Part shown: positions 9,892 through 19,167 of the stretch, piece by piece
Position numbering within the stretch: position 1 is the stretch's first letter
Layout: each line of letters starts with the position of its first letter
Assembly: GCA_003385605.1 (NCBI GenBank)
Contig: QQUU01000136.1
Span: 122,019-186,018, forward strand
From: Bacteroidota bacterium
Lineage (GTDB): Bacteria > Bacteroidota > Bacteroidia > Flavobacteriales > Schleiferiaceae
Length of the DNA stretch: 64,000 nt
Direction: 5' to 3'
The notes under the pieces: generated by a model
Databases searched by the model: none
What the model saw: only the letters and a program-made list of their open reading frames with translations
What the model was told of the DNA's origin: nothing
Program-made: the position numbers and the translations under genes

Positions 9892-11217
9892 ATGCAGAAT
9901 CAGAGTTCTCAAATATTTCGACTAGGCACACTATTGATAGATGGTGCATTACTCCTGACACTCTTTGTGGTCATAGGATTGTGGCGGTTTGACGATCTAC
10001 GCATTTCGAATCCTGAATACTACAACTACTACCTACAGCTTCTCGTGCTCACCTTGGTGAGTTGGTACGGTGCAGGTCGTTGGGCGGGTATGTTCTCCTA
10101 CACCAGTGGTTTGGAGCAGCGCAATGTGTTGGCCAATGTCGTCCGTGGTGCACTAGGACAGATGGCCATCCTCGCAATAATTGTGGTAGGCTTGAAGGGC
10201 TATTACTACAGCCGTTTGTTTTTAGCGACCTATTTCAGTCTTTTCTACGCCAGTGCGATCATCTACCGTTTAATTTTTGTCCAATTCTTACGCAACCAAA
10301 TGGCTAAGGGCAAATGGCAGCGAAATTTCATCATTTCCGGCACGCATGCTACCACCGAGGCACTAGTGAATTTAGTAGCGGTCCGACCAGAATTAGGTTG
10401 GCGTTATTCGGGAACGGTCGATTCCAAGGAACTAGACGGTGAAAAAGTTCGCAACGTACAGGATATTATATGTGGCTATGCGCCAAGCTCAAAAGAGTAC
10501 ACAGCAGCACAGCAATATGCCATGGAACATGGCATGCGCTTCCGATTTTTGCCCGAAATGGGTGCGAATTACGCCGGTGAACTTTTCCTAGAATCCCTCG
10601 AAGGTATTCCGTTGTTCTCTGAGCGTAAAGAGCCCTTATCTAATTGGACGAACAAGGGCATAAAACGCATTTTTGACATCATTTTCTCGGTACTATTTAT
10701 TGCCACTGTTTTATCGTGGGCACTGCCTCTATTTGCCCTTGTGCTTGTGCTGACCGGGGCGGGTAATCCTTTCTTCATGCAATCTCGTGAAGGATTGGAA
10801 GGCAAACGATTTACTGTGCTCAAGCTGCGCACATTGAACGCTAACGGCACGAGCAATGCTTTGCAATCTTGGATGAGAAAGGTTGGGGTAGACGAGCTTC
10901 CACAGCTTATAAATGTTCTTTTAGGTCAAATGTCATTAGTCGGTCCTCGTCCACACACTCCGGGTGATGGGGTACTGTACGCTAAAAAAATTGGCAGTTA
11001 CAAAGTACGCCATTGGGCCAAACCTGGCCTCACTGGCCTTGCTCAGACTAGAGGTCTACGTGGGGGCGATAGTGCTGCAAACGAGCAGTTGCTCGAAGCG
11101 AGAATCCGAGCAGATATTTACTACGTCGAGCATTGGTCACTGCTGCTTGATTTACGCATACTTATTGAAACCATAGTGCGCACTCTGTTTGCGCCGTCAA
11201 CCCTGCATCAGAATTAA
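9892..11217 (+). CDS. polyprenyl-phosphate sugar-1-phosphate transferase (WcaJ/WbaP-type)
   Basis: This 441-residue membrane protein has four to five N-terminal membrane segments, a soluble middle part (about 145-255), and a C-terminal bacterial sugar transferase domain starting at KRIFDIIFSVLFIATV. Within that domain lie FTVLKLRTL, the catalytic Asp-Glu in VDELPQLINVLLGQ, MSLVGPRPH and KPGLTGLAQ. Such enzymes load the first sugar phosphate onto undecaprenyl phosphate to start exopolysaccharide, O-antigen or glycoprotein glycan assembly; the sugar is not predictable. It is alone, not within a polysaccharide locus, and is followed 5 bases later by pepT, an unrelated partner in the same transcript. 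Confidence 0.9.
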   Translation: MQNQSSQIFRLGTLLIDGALLLTLFVVIGLWRFDDLRISNPEYYNYYLQLLVLTLVSWYGAGRWAGMFSYTSGLEQRNVLANVVRGALGQMAILAIIVVGLKGYYYSRLFLATYFSLFYASAIIYRLIFVQFLRNQMAKGKWQRNFIISGTHATTEALVNLVAVRPELGWRYSGTVDSKELDGEKVRNVQDIICGYAPSSKEYTAAQQYAMEHGMRFRFLPEMGANYAGELFLESLEGIPLFSERKEPLSNWTNKGIKRIFDIIFSVLFIATVLSWALPLFALVLVLTGAGNPFFMQSREGLEGKRFTVLKLRTLNANGTSNALQSWMRKVGVDELPQLINVLLGQMSLVGPRPHTPGDGVLYAKKIGSYKVRHWAKPGLTGLAQTRGLRGGDSAANEQLLEARIRADIYYVEHWSLLLDLRILIETIVRTLFAPSTLHQN

Positions 11218-11222
11218 CTACA

Positions 11223-12458
11223 ATGAAGTATCCTTCACTTTTAGACCGATTCAAACAATACGTTCAAATAGATACACAAAGCGACGCTAGTTCGCCAACT
11301 GTACCATCTACAGCCAAGCAGAAAAACTTGGGCCAATTGCTCGTGCAGCAGCTTTTAGAGATGGGTGTGGAAGATGCGCACATGGACGATAAAGGATATG
11401 TCTATGCCACAGTGCCTGCCAGTGCAGGTGCAGAGGATAAGCCAGCGGTTTGTTTTTGTGCCCATATGGACACCTCGCCCGAATACTCTGGCGCAGGGGT
11501 AATACCAACTCTTCATGAAGATTATGACGGCGGCGAGATCCACCTGCCGAAGGGAGGGATCGTTCTTACTCCGAAGCAATTTGGCCCCTTAAAAGAAATG
11601 AAAGGGCATACTATCATTACTTCTGATGGTAGCACACTTCTGGGAGCCGATAATAAAGCGGGTGTAGCAGAGATTATGACCGCAGCGGAACTGCTGATGA
11701 AATCGGACCGACCTCATGCTGCAATGAAAATCCTTTTTACCCCCGATGAAGAGATTGGACGCGGTGCAGACCATGTAGACCTTGAAAAACTTGGGGCCGA
11801 TTTTGGATATACTATGGACGGCGCAACGAAGGGCTCGTTAGAAGACGAAACCTTCTCGGCGGACGGTGCAACCATTATTTTTCGTGGTGCCAATACCCAC
11901 CCTGGGTACGCACACAAAAAAATGGGCAATGCACTCAAGGCTGCAGGGGTGTTCTTAGGCTCTTTGCCACGCTCTGAGTGGGCGCCAGAATCGACCAAAG
12001 GCGAAGCTGGTTTCGTTCATCCTTATGAGATAACGGGTGGGGTAGAAGAGGTACGCATTACCATGATCTTAAGGTCTTTCGATACAGAAGATTTGGAGCC
12101 CTACGCGGCACTACTAAACACCTTGGCCAAGCAAGCGTCAAAGGCAGTTAAACGGACCAGCTATGAGGTAATTATTAGCGAGCAATACCGCAATATGAAA
12201 GAGGTTTTGGACAAGCATCCTCACGTTGTCGAGTATGCTGAAAAAGCCATTTCCGCAGCAGGTTTACCTGTACGTAAGAGTAAAATCCGCGGCGGCACAG
12301 ACGGTTCGAAATTGAGTTTCATGGGCCTTCCGTGTCCAAACATTTTTGCGGGTGAACACGCATTCCACAGCCCGTACGAATTTGTTTCCCTTCAGGATAT
12401 GGAAAGTGCGACAGATGTAATTGTCAATCTGCTCGAAATCGTTGCTGTAGAAAGCTAA
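11223..12458 (+). CDS. pepT: peptidase T (tripeptide aminopeptidase, M20B)
   Basis: The 411-residue protein matches PepT in length and in its metal-site motifs: CFCAHMDTSPE (H81, D83), LLGADNKAGVAEI (bridging Asp), FTPDEEIGRGADH (the catalytic/metal Glu pair), YTMDG, and a late histidine in FAGEHAFHSPYEFV. It is a cytosolic dizinc enzyme that removes the N-terminal residue of tripeptides. It lies 5 bases after the sugar transferase and converges on the S1/P1 nuclease gene with a 5-base gap and no terminator between them. Confidence 0.95.
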   Translation: MKYPSLLDRFKQYVQIDTQSDASSPTVPSTAKQKNLGQLLVQQLLEMGVEDAHMDDKGYVYATVPASAGAEDKPAVCFCAHMDTSPEYSGAGVIPTLHEDYDGGEIHLPKGGIVLTPKQFGPLKEMKGHTIITSDGSTLLGADNKAGVAEIMTAAELLMKSDRPHAAMKILFTPDEEIGRGADHVDLEKLGADFGYTMDGATKGSLEDETFSADGATIIFRGANTHPGYAHKKMGNALKAAGVFLGSLPRSEWAPESTKGEAGFVHPYEITGGVEEVRITMILRSFDTEDLEPYAALLNTLAKQASKAVKRTSYEVIISEQYRNMKEVLDKHPHVVEYAEKAISAAGLPVRKSKIRGGTDGSKLSFMGLPCPNIFAGEHAFHSPYEFVSLQDMESATDVIVNLLEIVAVES

Positions 12459-12463
12459 TGAAA

Positions 12464-13234
12464 TTAACGAGCGGCGTACGCTTTGTTCAAAGCTGCTGCC
12501 AAGCGAACACCAGCTTGTGTCAAACGCTGGTTTAGCAACTCCGTATTGTCATAGATGTAACGGTACCCCATTCGCTCGGGATCACCCATGGTTTCATAAC
12601 ACTGATCCCGCGCCACGACGCTTTCGCGAATCCAATCTTCTAAGGATGAGTTTTGCCATTGTGCTACCTGGTCTTGCTTCACTTTTGCCATAGCCCAGTC
12701 TGAGTACTCCGTGTAGCTCATCTTCCAATAATCAATCATTTCGCTATCCCAAACGCGGTGTAGGTTGGATTTGCGGTAAAACCATTTGACTTGAACCATA
12801 TTTCCGCCCATATCTGTTCCGCGACCACAATGCAATGGTTGATGTACATCTCCAATCAAGTGAGCGATGGCACGGAGCGCAAATCCCTCATCGACGCTGT
12901 ACTGCCCAGTTTCAATCTCCGTTAAGAACTTATCGATAGCCATCCAGATATCACCTTTCGCAGGATGCTTGTGCGTATCCATCGAATCCAGGTGTAAAAT
13001 GGTACAATAGTGATATGGCTTTAGGCTGTCGTACGAACGTTCACTTTTAATAAAGTCCATCCAATTGGCCACCATAGCGAGGTCTTCGCCTTCTAAAACG
13101 TCTAGAACATGGGCTTTTACCTCAGGGTTTAAGTAGTCCATGGCAATATGACCAACTACTCGATGGCCAGTCAGACCCCAACCAAAAGAATTGATACTCA
13201 ATAGAATAGCAAAAATAGATGTGAGCTTCTTCAT
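12464..13234 (-). CDS. secreted S1/P1-type zinc nuclease
   Basis: The start at 13234 gives a 256-residue protein with a signal peptide ending just before WGLTGHRVVGHIA. In S1/P1 nucleases the mature N-terminal Trp is itself a zinc ligand. Other expected zinc ligands appear in ANWMDFIK, YHYCTILHLD, AHLIGDVHQPLHCG and NLHRVWDSEMID. The family cleaves single-stranded DNA and RNA outside the cytoplasm. The upstream ATG at 13279 would remove the signal peptide from the terminus. Its ATG lies one base after the stop of the Plug gene, so translation is likely coupled. Confidence 0.92.
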   Translation of the reverse strand: MKKLTSIFAILLSINSFGWGLTGHRVVGHIAMDYLNPEVKAHVLDVLEGEDLAMVANWMDFIKSERSYDSLKPYHYCTILHLDSMDTHKHPAKGDIWMAIDKFLTEIETGQYSVDEGFALRAIAHLIGDVHQPLHCGRGTDMGGNMVQVKWFYRKSNLHRVWDSEMIDYWKMSYTEYSDWAMAKVKQDQVAQWQNSSLEDWIRESVVARDQCYETMGDPERMGYRYIYDNTELLNQRLTQAGVRLAAALNKAYAAR

Positions 13235-13235
13235 G

Positions 13236-14480
13236 TTATAATGCTTGTGAAGGTTTGAAGTACCCAATAATACGGTCATATCGCAAACCCATACTACGGT
13301 TGTACATAATTAATGTGTAGTCGTTTCGCGTTTGCCAATGTGTGCCTTCAGTGAGGGCTGTGCTAATGCCTCCGTTTTCCCCAGGATGGGCAAATACATA
13401 ATTGTAATACCCTTGTTTTAGCAAGATTTTTTTACTGTAGGCCCCACGCTCTCGATTGTAATCCATTCTAAACTCCGGCAAGAGTTCCCAATCACTAAGT
13501 TGCCCATACACATAAACAGGCTCGTCCAACTCAGGACTTTCAAAGTAAAAATCGACCCAGCAATAATCGCCCGCTAGATCAGGATTACCCACATCTGCGC
13601 GATTGAAAAACCGTCTCCCATTAATGTCGTTTTGGAAACTGTACACGGCAATGGAGCGGTTCTTCTTTTCATATAGGTATACTTCCCAGCACGTATCTAG
13701 CCTAGAGGTTTTAACACCAAGTCCGACCTGATTCAAACGCTTTGTGTCAAAAGTGTGGAATTCTGTACCACCGTCGAAGGATTCGCTGCCCATGAAATTG
13801 TAAGTAAGCAATCCGTCATTGATAAAGGTAGGTTTGAGGTTATTCTTGGCATTGTTCCACCTTCTGTTCTGTAAAATGCTCAAGTCGAGATCCATGAAAT
13901 AATCTTGAACAGGATAGCCAGCGAGGCTCACCGTGGCACTTACTTGTTGCTGGGTGGAGAATTCCTCCATGTCTACTGCGCGACTTACACTCACTCCGGG
14001 AATAACTAAGCTCTCGTAAACAATAAACCTTCGGCGGATAATCAGGTCCTCAGGATCGTCGTTTTGAAAAATTTCGATGACGTAGTTGCCACTTACACGC
14101 GGCTTTGTTTCAGCATTAGGAAATTTAATGGAATAGTGGGTGTACGGCACGAACGTACCAACGCTAATTGCGAAGTTGTTCATGTAGTTCCCTTCGAATC
14201 CTATGAGGTATTGATTAACCAATAAGTCGCTCTTCTCCCAGTTCTTGGTACAATGGAATATGCGGTAGCTGTAATTGTTCCATTCATACGCGAGGTCGTC
14301 GAAGCTTAGCTCAAGCCCCTTGCGGGCTCCCAATTCATATGCAGGAAAGTCTAGGGGTTCTCCTTCAGGTGATATCTGGACACTTTTTAGATAATCATAA
14401 ACCACTGTATCGTTTAATACTTGGGCGTTGATCGAACTGAAAATCATCAGTGTGACCAATGTCATATACCTTGTTAGCAT
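13236..14480 (-). CDS. type IX secretion system Plug protein (DUF5103)
   Basis: Starting at 14480 (MLTRYMTLVTLMIFSSINAQ, signal peptide) the product is 414 residues. It matches DUF5103: an N-terminal beta-sandwich with YEWNNYSYRIFHCTKNW, a middle region with IPGVSVSRA, and a C-terminal part with YVYGQLSDWEL and HWQTRNDYTLIMYNR. In T9SS, the Plug protein occludes the periplasmic side of the SprA pore (established for Flavobacterium johnsoniae). An in-frame ATG at 14513 is possible but would displace the signal peptide. It is paired with the S1/P1 nuclease gene, TAA-C-ATG. Confidence 0.88.
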   Translation of the reverse strand: MLTRYMTLVTLMIFSSINAQVLNDTVVYDYLKSVQISPEGEPLDFPAYELGARKGLELSFDDLAYEWNNYSYRIFHCTKNWEKSDLLVNQYLIGFEGNYMNNFAISVGTFVPYTHYSIKFPNAETKPRVSGNYVIEIFQNDDPEDLIIRRRFIVYESLVIPGVSVSRAVDMEEFSTQQQVSATVSLAGYPVQDYFMDLDLSILQNRRWNNAKNNLKPTFINDGLLTYNFMGSESFDGGTEFHTFDTKRLNQVGLGVKTSRLDTCWEVYLYEKKNRSIAVYSFQNDINGRRFFNRADVGNPDLAGDYCWVDFYFESPELDEPVYVYGQLSDWELLPEFRMDYNRERGAYSKKILLKQGYYNYVFAHPGENGGISTALTEGTHWQTRNDYTLIMYNRSMGLRYDRIIGYFKPSQAL

Positions 14481-14552
14481 AATTGTTAAATAATCTTGCC
14501 CACTAAGGTACAATTAGTAGAGAAAAGGATAGGGATTCCCAACGCTGTAATA

Positions 14553-14560
14553 TATTTTTG
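14553..14560 (+). promoter_or_regulatory. -7 promoter box of the nqr operon
   Basis: TATTTTTG followed by CAGC is a perfect TAnnTTTG match 27 bases upstream of the nqrA ATG at 14588. The same TATTTTTGCAGC string occurs before purM. No convincing -33 TTG is present at the usual spacing. Confidence 0.55.
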
Positions 14561-14587
14561 CAGCCTAAAATCATACTGAAACGTACG

Positions 14588-15937
14588 ATGTCTCAATCCT
14601 TTAAGATTCGCAAGGGTTACGATCTTAAGTTAGTCGGTGCAGCTGCACAGACTGATTTGGGCGCAGTTAGCGCCTCAACTTATGCCGTAAGTCCCTTAGA
14701 TTTCCCTGGAATCACGCCGAAATTGGCGGTGAAAGCCGGGGCTCAAGTAAAAGCGGGCGACACGTTATTCTTTGACAAGGATCGTCCCGAAGTAAAAATT
14801 TGTTCACCAGTTTCCGGAGAGGTAGCAGAAGTTAAGCGCGGTGCCAAGCGTAAAATTTTGGCAGTTGTTGTTTTAGCGGACAGTGAAGTTGCCTACGCAG
14901 ACCACGGTGCGCTCGACGTTGCTAAGGCTGACCGTTCTGAGGTTGCTGCGCATTTAGCCAATACAGGTGCCGGCGCATTCATTACCTCTAGACCTTACGG
15001 TGTAGCAGCAAGCATGAACGAAGAGCCACGTGATATCTTCGTAAACGCAGTTCATAGTGGTCCTCTTGCTGGGGATCTCGCCTACCAGTTGGCAGGCAAA
15101 GAAGCTGAGGTTGCTGCTGCTCTTAATGCACTAGGTGCATTGACAACGGGTAAGGTATACGTGAGTCAGGCTGATGATGTTGCTCCTCTAGATTGTTTGA
15201 GTGGTGAAGGTGTAGTTAATGCAACCTTCTCTGGAAAGCATCCTAAGGGGTTGGTTGGAACACAGATCGCACAAATCGCTCCTATTAATAAGGGTGAGGT
15301 TGTTTGGACGGTAAATGCTGTTGACCTACCAGTAATTGGTCGTGCAGTGCTCAATGGCCAGTACGCGCCAGAATACAAAGTGGCGGTTACAGGCTCTAAA
15401 GCAACGAACAGTGGTTATGCCACCATGCTGCAAGGGGTAAACCTTGCTGCTTTTAATTCGGCAAATATTAATCTCGATAACACTCGCGTGATTGCTGGTG
15501 ATGTGCTTACCGGTACACAGATGGACGCGGAAGGTTTTATGGCCTTCGGAAAATCTCAAATCACTGCGATTCCTGAAGGAAACCAAACTGAATTCTTCGG
15601 TTGGGTTCTTCCAGGCTTTGGTAAGTTCTCAACGAACCGTGCATTCTGGGGATGGTTGTTCCCAAATAGAAAGTACGATTTGGATACCAACATGCACGGT
15701 GAAGAGCGCGCATTTGTAGTGACAGGGGAGTACGACAAGTTCATTCCTATGGACATATTCCCACAGCAGTTGCTACGCGCCATCTTGATTGGTGATATCG
15801 AGAAGATGGAAAAGCTGGGTATTTATGAAGTATTGCCAGAGGACTTTGCACTTGCAGAGGTGGCTTGTACTTCAAAACTGCCGTTGCAACAAATCGTCAG
15901 AGACGGTTTGAATGACCTTAGAAAAGAAATGATGTAA
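14588..15937 (+). CDS. nqrA: Na+-translocating NADH:quinone reductase subunit A
   Basis: The 449-residue protein starts MSQSFKIRKGYDLKLVGAA and has the NqrA order: barrel-sandwich N-terminus (FPGITPKLAVKAGAQVKAGD, VSGEVAEVKRGAKRKI), a central Rossmann-like/SLBB part and the C-terminal region with GMLIP-type helices around FIPMDIFPQQLLRAI. NqrA is the cytoplasmic subunit near the quinone site of the Na+-pumping complex. The in-frame ATG at 14558 lies inside the promoter, so 14588 is chosen. It is the first of six consecutive nqr genes with gaps of 3-14 bases. Confidence 0.97.
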   Translation: MSQSFKIRKGYDLKLVGAAAQTDLGAVSASTYAVSPLDFPGITPKLAVKAGAQVKAGDTLFFDKDRPEVKICSPVSGEVAEVKRGAKRKILAVVVLADSEVAYADHGALDVAKADRSEVAAHLANTGAGAFITSRPYGVAASMNEEPRDIFVNAVHSGPLAGDLAYQLAGKEAEVAAALNALGALTTGKVYVSQADDVAPLDCLSGEGVVNATFSGKHPKGLVGTQIAQIAPINKGEVVWTVNAVDLPVIGRAVLNGQYAPEYKVAVTGSKATNSGYATMLQGVNLAAFNSANINLDNTRVIAGDVLTGTQMDAEGFMAFGKSQITAIPEGNQTEFFGWVLPGFGKFSTNRAFWGWLFPNRKYDLDTNMHGEERAFVVTGEYDKFIPMDIFPQQLLRAILIGDIEKMEKLGIYEVLPEDFALAEVACTSKLPLQQIVRDGLNDLRKEMM

Positions 15938-15948
15938 TACGCCATATT

Positions 15949-17151
15949 ATGAAGTTTGTACAAAACATATTCGACCAGACTAGACCGCTTGTTGAAAAAG
16001 ATGGCAAGAGAAACATCCTCTACCCATTGCACAATGCATTGGAGACGATGGCCTTCGTTCCTGATCACACTGCCCACTCGGGTGCGCACGTTCGCGACGC
16101 GATCGATTTGAAACGCACCATGGTGACAGTAATTTTTGCTATGGTTCCTGCACTCCTTTTTGGAATGTGGAACATCGGCCGTTTGCACTACGGTGCGATC
16201 GGTTTGGACAGCACATTATTAGATAACTTCCTATTCGGTGCCTTAAAGCTGTTACCACTTATTATCGTGACGTATGCAGCCGGTCTTGGTGTGGAAATTT
16301 TCTTCTCGTGGAAGCGCAACCACCCTGTAAACGAAGGTTTCCTTGTTTCAGGTTTGTTGATTCCATTGATTATGCCAGTAGACATCCCATTATGGATGGT
16401 TGCTGCCTCTACTATTTTTGCTGTACTTATCGGAAAGGAAGTATTTGGTGGAACGGGTATGAACCTGTTGAACCCAGCACTTACTGCACGTGCTTTTGCA
16501 TTCTTTGCGTACCCAACCTGGATGTCGGGTGATCAAGTGTGGATCAATACTTCAGGCGGTGATATCGTAGACGGGTACTCAGGAGCGACTGCTATGGGTG
16601 ATTTGGCCACTACAGTAGGTCAAGGTCTAGGTAATCCAGCAACGGAAACAGTGATGGCCCAGTTCGGCCCAGAAGGAACGTACTCTTTGATGAATGCTTT
16701 CTTGGGATTGATTCCAGGTTCTATTGGTGAAACCTCAGCATTGTTAATTCTACTTGGAGGCTTGTTCTTGATTTTCAAGGGTGTAGGTTCTTGGAGAATC
16801 ATGTTGAGCTTCTTTGTAGGTGGGTTAGTAATGGCAGGTATTTTCAATGCCTTCGCTGTAAACGAGTTTATGGGATTAAATCCTATCCACCAGTTGATGT
16901 TGGGTGGCTTCATGTTCGGTATGGTCTTCATGGCCACTGATCCTGTGAGCGCCGCTCAGACGGAAACGGGTAAATACATCTACGGTTTCTTAGCCGGATT
17001 CTTCGGTATCATGATTCGCGTCTTCAACCCGGCATACCCTGAAGGTATCATGTTGGCGATTCTTTTCATGAACGTAATGGCGCCATTGATTGACCACTAC
17101 GTTGTAGAAGCAAACATCAAACGTCGCGAGAAGCGTCTAGCTAACGCCTAA
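15949..17151 (+). CDS. nqrB: Na+-NQR subunit B
   Basis: The 400-residue integral membrane protein has about ten hydrophobic segments and the flavinylation motif DGYSGATAMGD, where T214 is the expected covalent FMN attachment site. KEVFGGTGMNLLNPALTARAF is a strong NqrB/RnfD signature. The subunit carries riboflavin and FMN and forms the main sodium channel of the complex. ApbE encoded at 20528 should attach the FMN. Confidence 0.97.
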   Translation: MKFVQNIFDQTRPLVEKDGKRNILYPLHNALETMAFVPDHTAHSGAHVRDAIDLKRTMVTVIFAMVPALLFGMWNIGRLHYGAIGLDSTLLDNFLFGALKLLPLIIVTYAAGLGVEIFFSWKRNHPVNEGFLVSGLLIPLIMPVDIPLWMVAASTIFAVLIGKEVFGGTGMNLLNPALTARAFAFFAYPTWMSGDQVWINTSGGDIVDGYSGATAMGDLATTVGQGLGNPATETVMAQFGPEGTYSLMNAFLGLIPGSIGETSALLILLGGLFLIFKGVGSWRIMLSFFVGGLVMAGIFNAFAVNEFMGLNPIHQLMLGGFMFGMVFMATDPVSAAQTETGKYIYGFLAGFFGIMIRVFNPAYPEGIMLAILFMNVMAPLIDHYVVEANIKRREKRLANA

Positions 17152-17164
17152 ACTACATAACACG

Positions 17165-17857
17165 ATGAACGTAAATAGCAACGCATATACTTACACATTC
17201 GCCACAGTGATGGTGGTGTTGGTAGCTGTGCTTTTGTCTGGAGCATCCCTTGGTCTTAAGAGCAAGCAAGCTTCAAACATTAGCCAAGAGAAGAAACAAA
17301 GCATTTTGGCTTCTATCGGTATCGAGGTAGATCGCTCAGAATCTGATGCAGCCTTTGGAGAGTACATCAAGCAAAGCTTGACCCTTCAGGGCGGAACAGT
17401 TGTATCTGAAGATGCATCAGCAGCTTTCGATATTGATATGGCTGCTGCCATTAAGGTAGGTAACATGGACCGTTCAGTTCCATTGTACGTGGCAGAGAAA
17501 GAAGGCGATACGTACTACATTATTCCAATGCGCGGAAAAGGTCTTTGGGGTCCTGTTTGGGGTTACTTGGCTTTGGAAAGCGACGGTAACACTGTAGTCG
17601 GTGCAACTTTTGACCACAAGAGTGAAACGCCAGGTCTTGGTGCCGAAATCACGACGCCAATGTTTACCGACCAATTCCCAGGGAAGAAAATCTCTGAAGC
17701 GGGAATGTTTAAATCGATTTCAGTAGTGAAAGCAGGTACCTCTGCTGGCGATTACGCTGTAGATGGTATCTCTGGAGGTACGATTACTTCAAACGGTGTA
17801 AACGACATGCTTACAGACTGTCTTGCACCTTACGCTGAATACTTCAAAAACATCTAA
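17165..17857 (+). CDS. nqrC: Na+-NQR subunit C
   Basis: The 230-residue protein has one N-terminal membrane helix (about 9-31) and a periplasmic FMN-binding domain with RGKGLWGPVWGYLAL, SETPGLGAEI and the flavinylation motif DGISGGTITSNGV; T206 is the expected FMN-bearing threonine. The motif reads SGGT rather than the commoner SGAT. It follows nqrB by 13 bases. Confidence 0.96.
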   Translation: MNVNSNAYTYTFATVMVVLVAVLLSGASLGLKSKQASNISQEKKQSILASIGIEVDRSESDAAFGEYIKQSLTLQGGTVVSEDASAAFDIDMAAAIKVGNMDRSVPLYVAEKEGDTYYIIPMRGKGLWGPVWGYLALESDGNTVVGATFDHKSETPGLGAEITTPMFTDQFPGKKISEAGMFKSISVVKAGTSAGDYAVDGISGGTITSNGVNDMLTDCLAPYAEYFKNI

Positions 17858-17860
17858 GCC

Positions 17861-18526
17861 ATGAGTACAGAAGTAAAACAAAAAGAATCGTTGTTCTCGA
17901 AGAAAAATCAGAGACTACTTTCTGATCCTTTCAACGACAACAACCCGATTACAGTCCAGGTACTAGGTATCTGTTCTGCACTTGCGATTACGGTTAAACT
18001 TGAGCCGGCTATCGTAATGTCACTTTCTGTAATGTTTGTATTGGCAGCAGGTAACGTAATCATCTCATTGATTCGTAACCTTATCCCAAACCGTATCCGT
18101 ATTATCGTGCAGCTGGTAGTAGTTGCCTCTTTGGTAATCTTGGTGGACCAATTCCTGAAAGCTTTCGCCTACGACGTGAGTAAGCAGCTTTCTGTATTCG
18201 TTGGTTTGATCATTACGAACTGTATTATCATGGGACGCTTTGAAGCCTTCGCGCTTGGTAACGGTCCATGGAAAGCCTTTTTGGACGGTATCGGTAACTC
18301 TATTGGTTACGGTGTCATTCTTATCGCAGTTGCCTTCTTCCGCGAATTGCTAGGTTCTGGTGCATTGCTTGGCTTCCAAGTGATTCCAGACAGCTGGTAC
18401 ATCGCAAACGGAGGATTCTATGCCAACAACGGGTTCTTCTTGTTCCCTCCGATGGCTTTGATCGTTGTAGGTCTAATCATCTGGGCGCAACGTGCGAAAA
18501 ACACTAAACTCATTGAAGAAAACTAA
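17861..18526 (+). CDS. nqrD: Na+-NQR subunit D
   Basis: The 221-residue membrane protein has about six helices. C38 (GICSALA) and C121 ([15 protein letters not shown]) are the two cysteines that, with two from NqrE, hold the intramembrane iron site of the complex. [16 protein letters not shown] is a typical RnfE/NqrD stretch. It starts 3 bases after nqrC. Confidence 0.96.
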   Translation: MSTEVKQKESLFSKKNQRLLSDPFNDNNPITVQVLGICSALAITVKLEPAIVMSLSVMFVLAAGNVIISLIRNLIPNRIRIIVQLVVVASLVILVDQFLKAFAYDVSKQLSVFVGLIITNCIIMGRFEAFALGNGPWKAFLDGIGNSIGYGVILIAVAFFRELLGSGALLGFQVIPDSWYIANGGFYANNGFFLFPPMALIVVGLIIWAQRAKNTKLIEEN

Positions 18527-18532
18527 GCCGAC

Positions 18533-19153
18533 ATGGGACAAGAATTAATCAACTTATTTGTTCGCTCAATCTTTATTGAGAACATGATCTTCGCATACTT
18601 CCTAGGTATGTGTTCTTACCTCGCAGTATCTAAAACAGTAAAAACTGCTGTTGGTCTAGGTATTGCTGTAACATTCGTATTGACCATCACTCTTCCGGTG
18701 AACTGGCTGCTTGAAAACTATGTTTTGAAGCCTGGTGCATTGGCTTGGTTGGGTGAAGAGTTCGTAGATGTAGACCTTAGCTTCCTTTCGTTCATTATGT
18801 TCATCGCAGTTATTGCTTCGATGGTACAGTTGATCGAGATGATCGTTGAGAAATTTGCACCTGCACTATACAGCGCCTTGGGTATCTTCTTGCCGCTTAT
18901 CGCTGTAAACTGTTCTATCCTCGGAGGTTCACTCTTCATGCAAGAGCGTGCCTTTGGTACTATCGCTGAAGCGGTAGTATACGGTATCGGTTCAGGTGTG
19001 GGTTGGTTCTTGGCTATTGTTGCTATTGCAGCCATCCGCGAGAAAATCCGCTATTCAAACGTTCCTGCTCCTCTGCGCGGTCTCGGGATTACCTTCATCA
19101 TTACTGGTTTGATGGGTATCGCGTTCATGAGCTTTATGGGTATTAAATTATAA
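18533..19153 (+). CDS. nqrE: Na+-NQR subunit E
   Basis: The 206-residue membrane protein has six predicted helices and the cysteine motifs [12 protein letters not shown] (C27) and [13 protein letters not shown] (C127), completing the four-cysteine iron site with NqrD. It follows nqrD by 6 bases. Paralogous to RnfA, but the context fixes it as NqrE. Confidence 0.96.
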   Translation: MGQELINLFVRSIFIENMIFAYFLGMCSYLAVSKTVKTAVGLGIAVTFVLTITLPVNWLLENYVLKPGALAWLGEEFVDVDLSFLSFIMFIAVIASMVQLIEMIVEKFAPALYSALGIFLPLIAVNCSILGGSLFMQERAFGTIAEAVVYGIGSGVGWFLAIVAIAAIREKIRYSNVPAPLRGLGITFIITGLMGIAFMSFMGIKL

Positions 19154-19167
19154 TAAGCACAGTAGCT

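Noticed and set aside
9857-9961. N-terminal extension of recG
   Set aside because: It overlaps the divergent sugar transferase gene and the family N-terminus fits ATG 9856.
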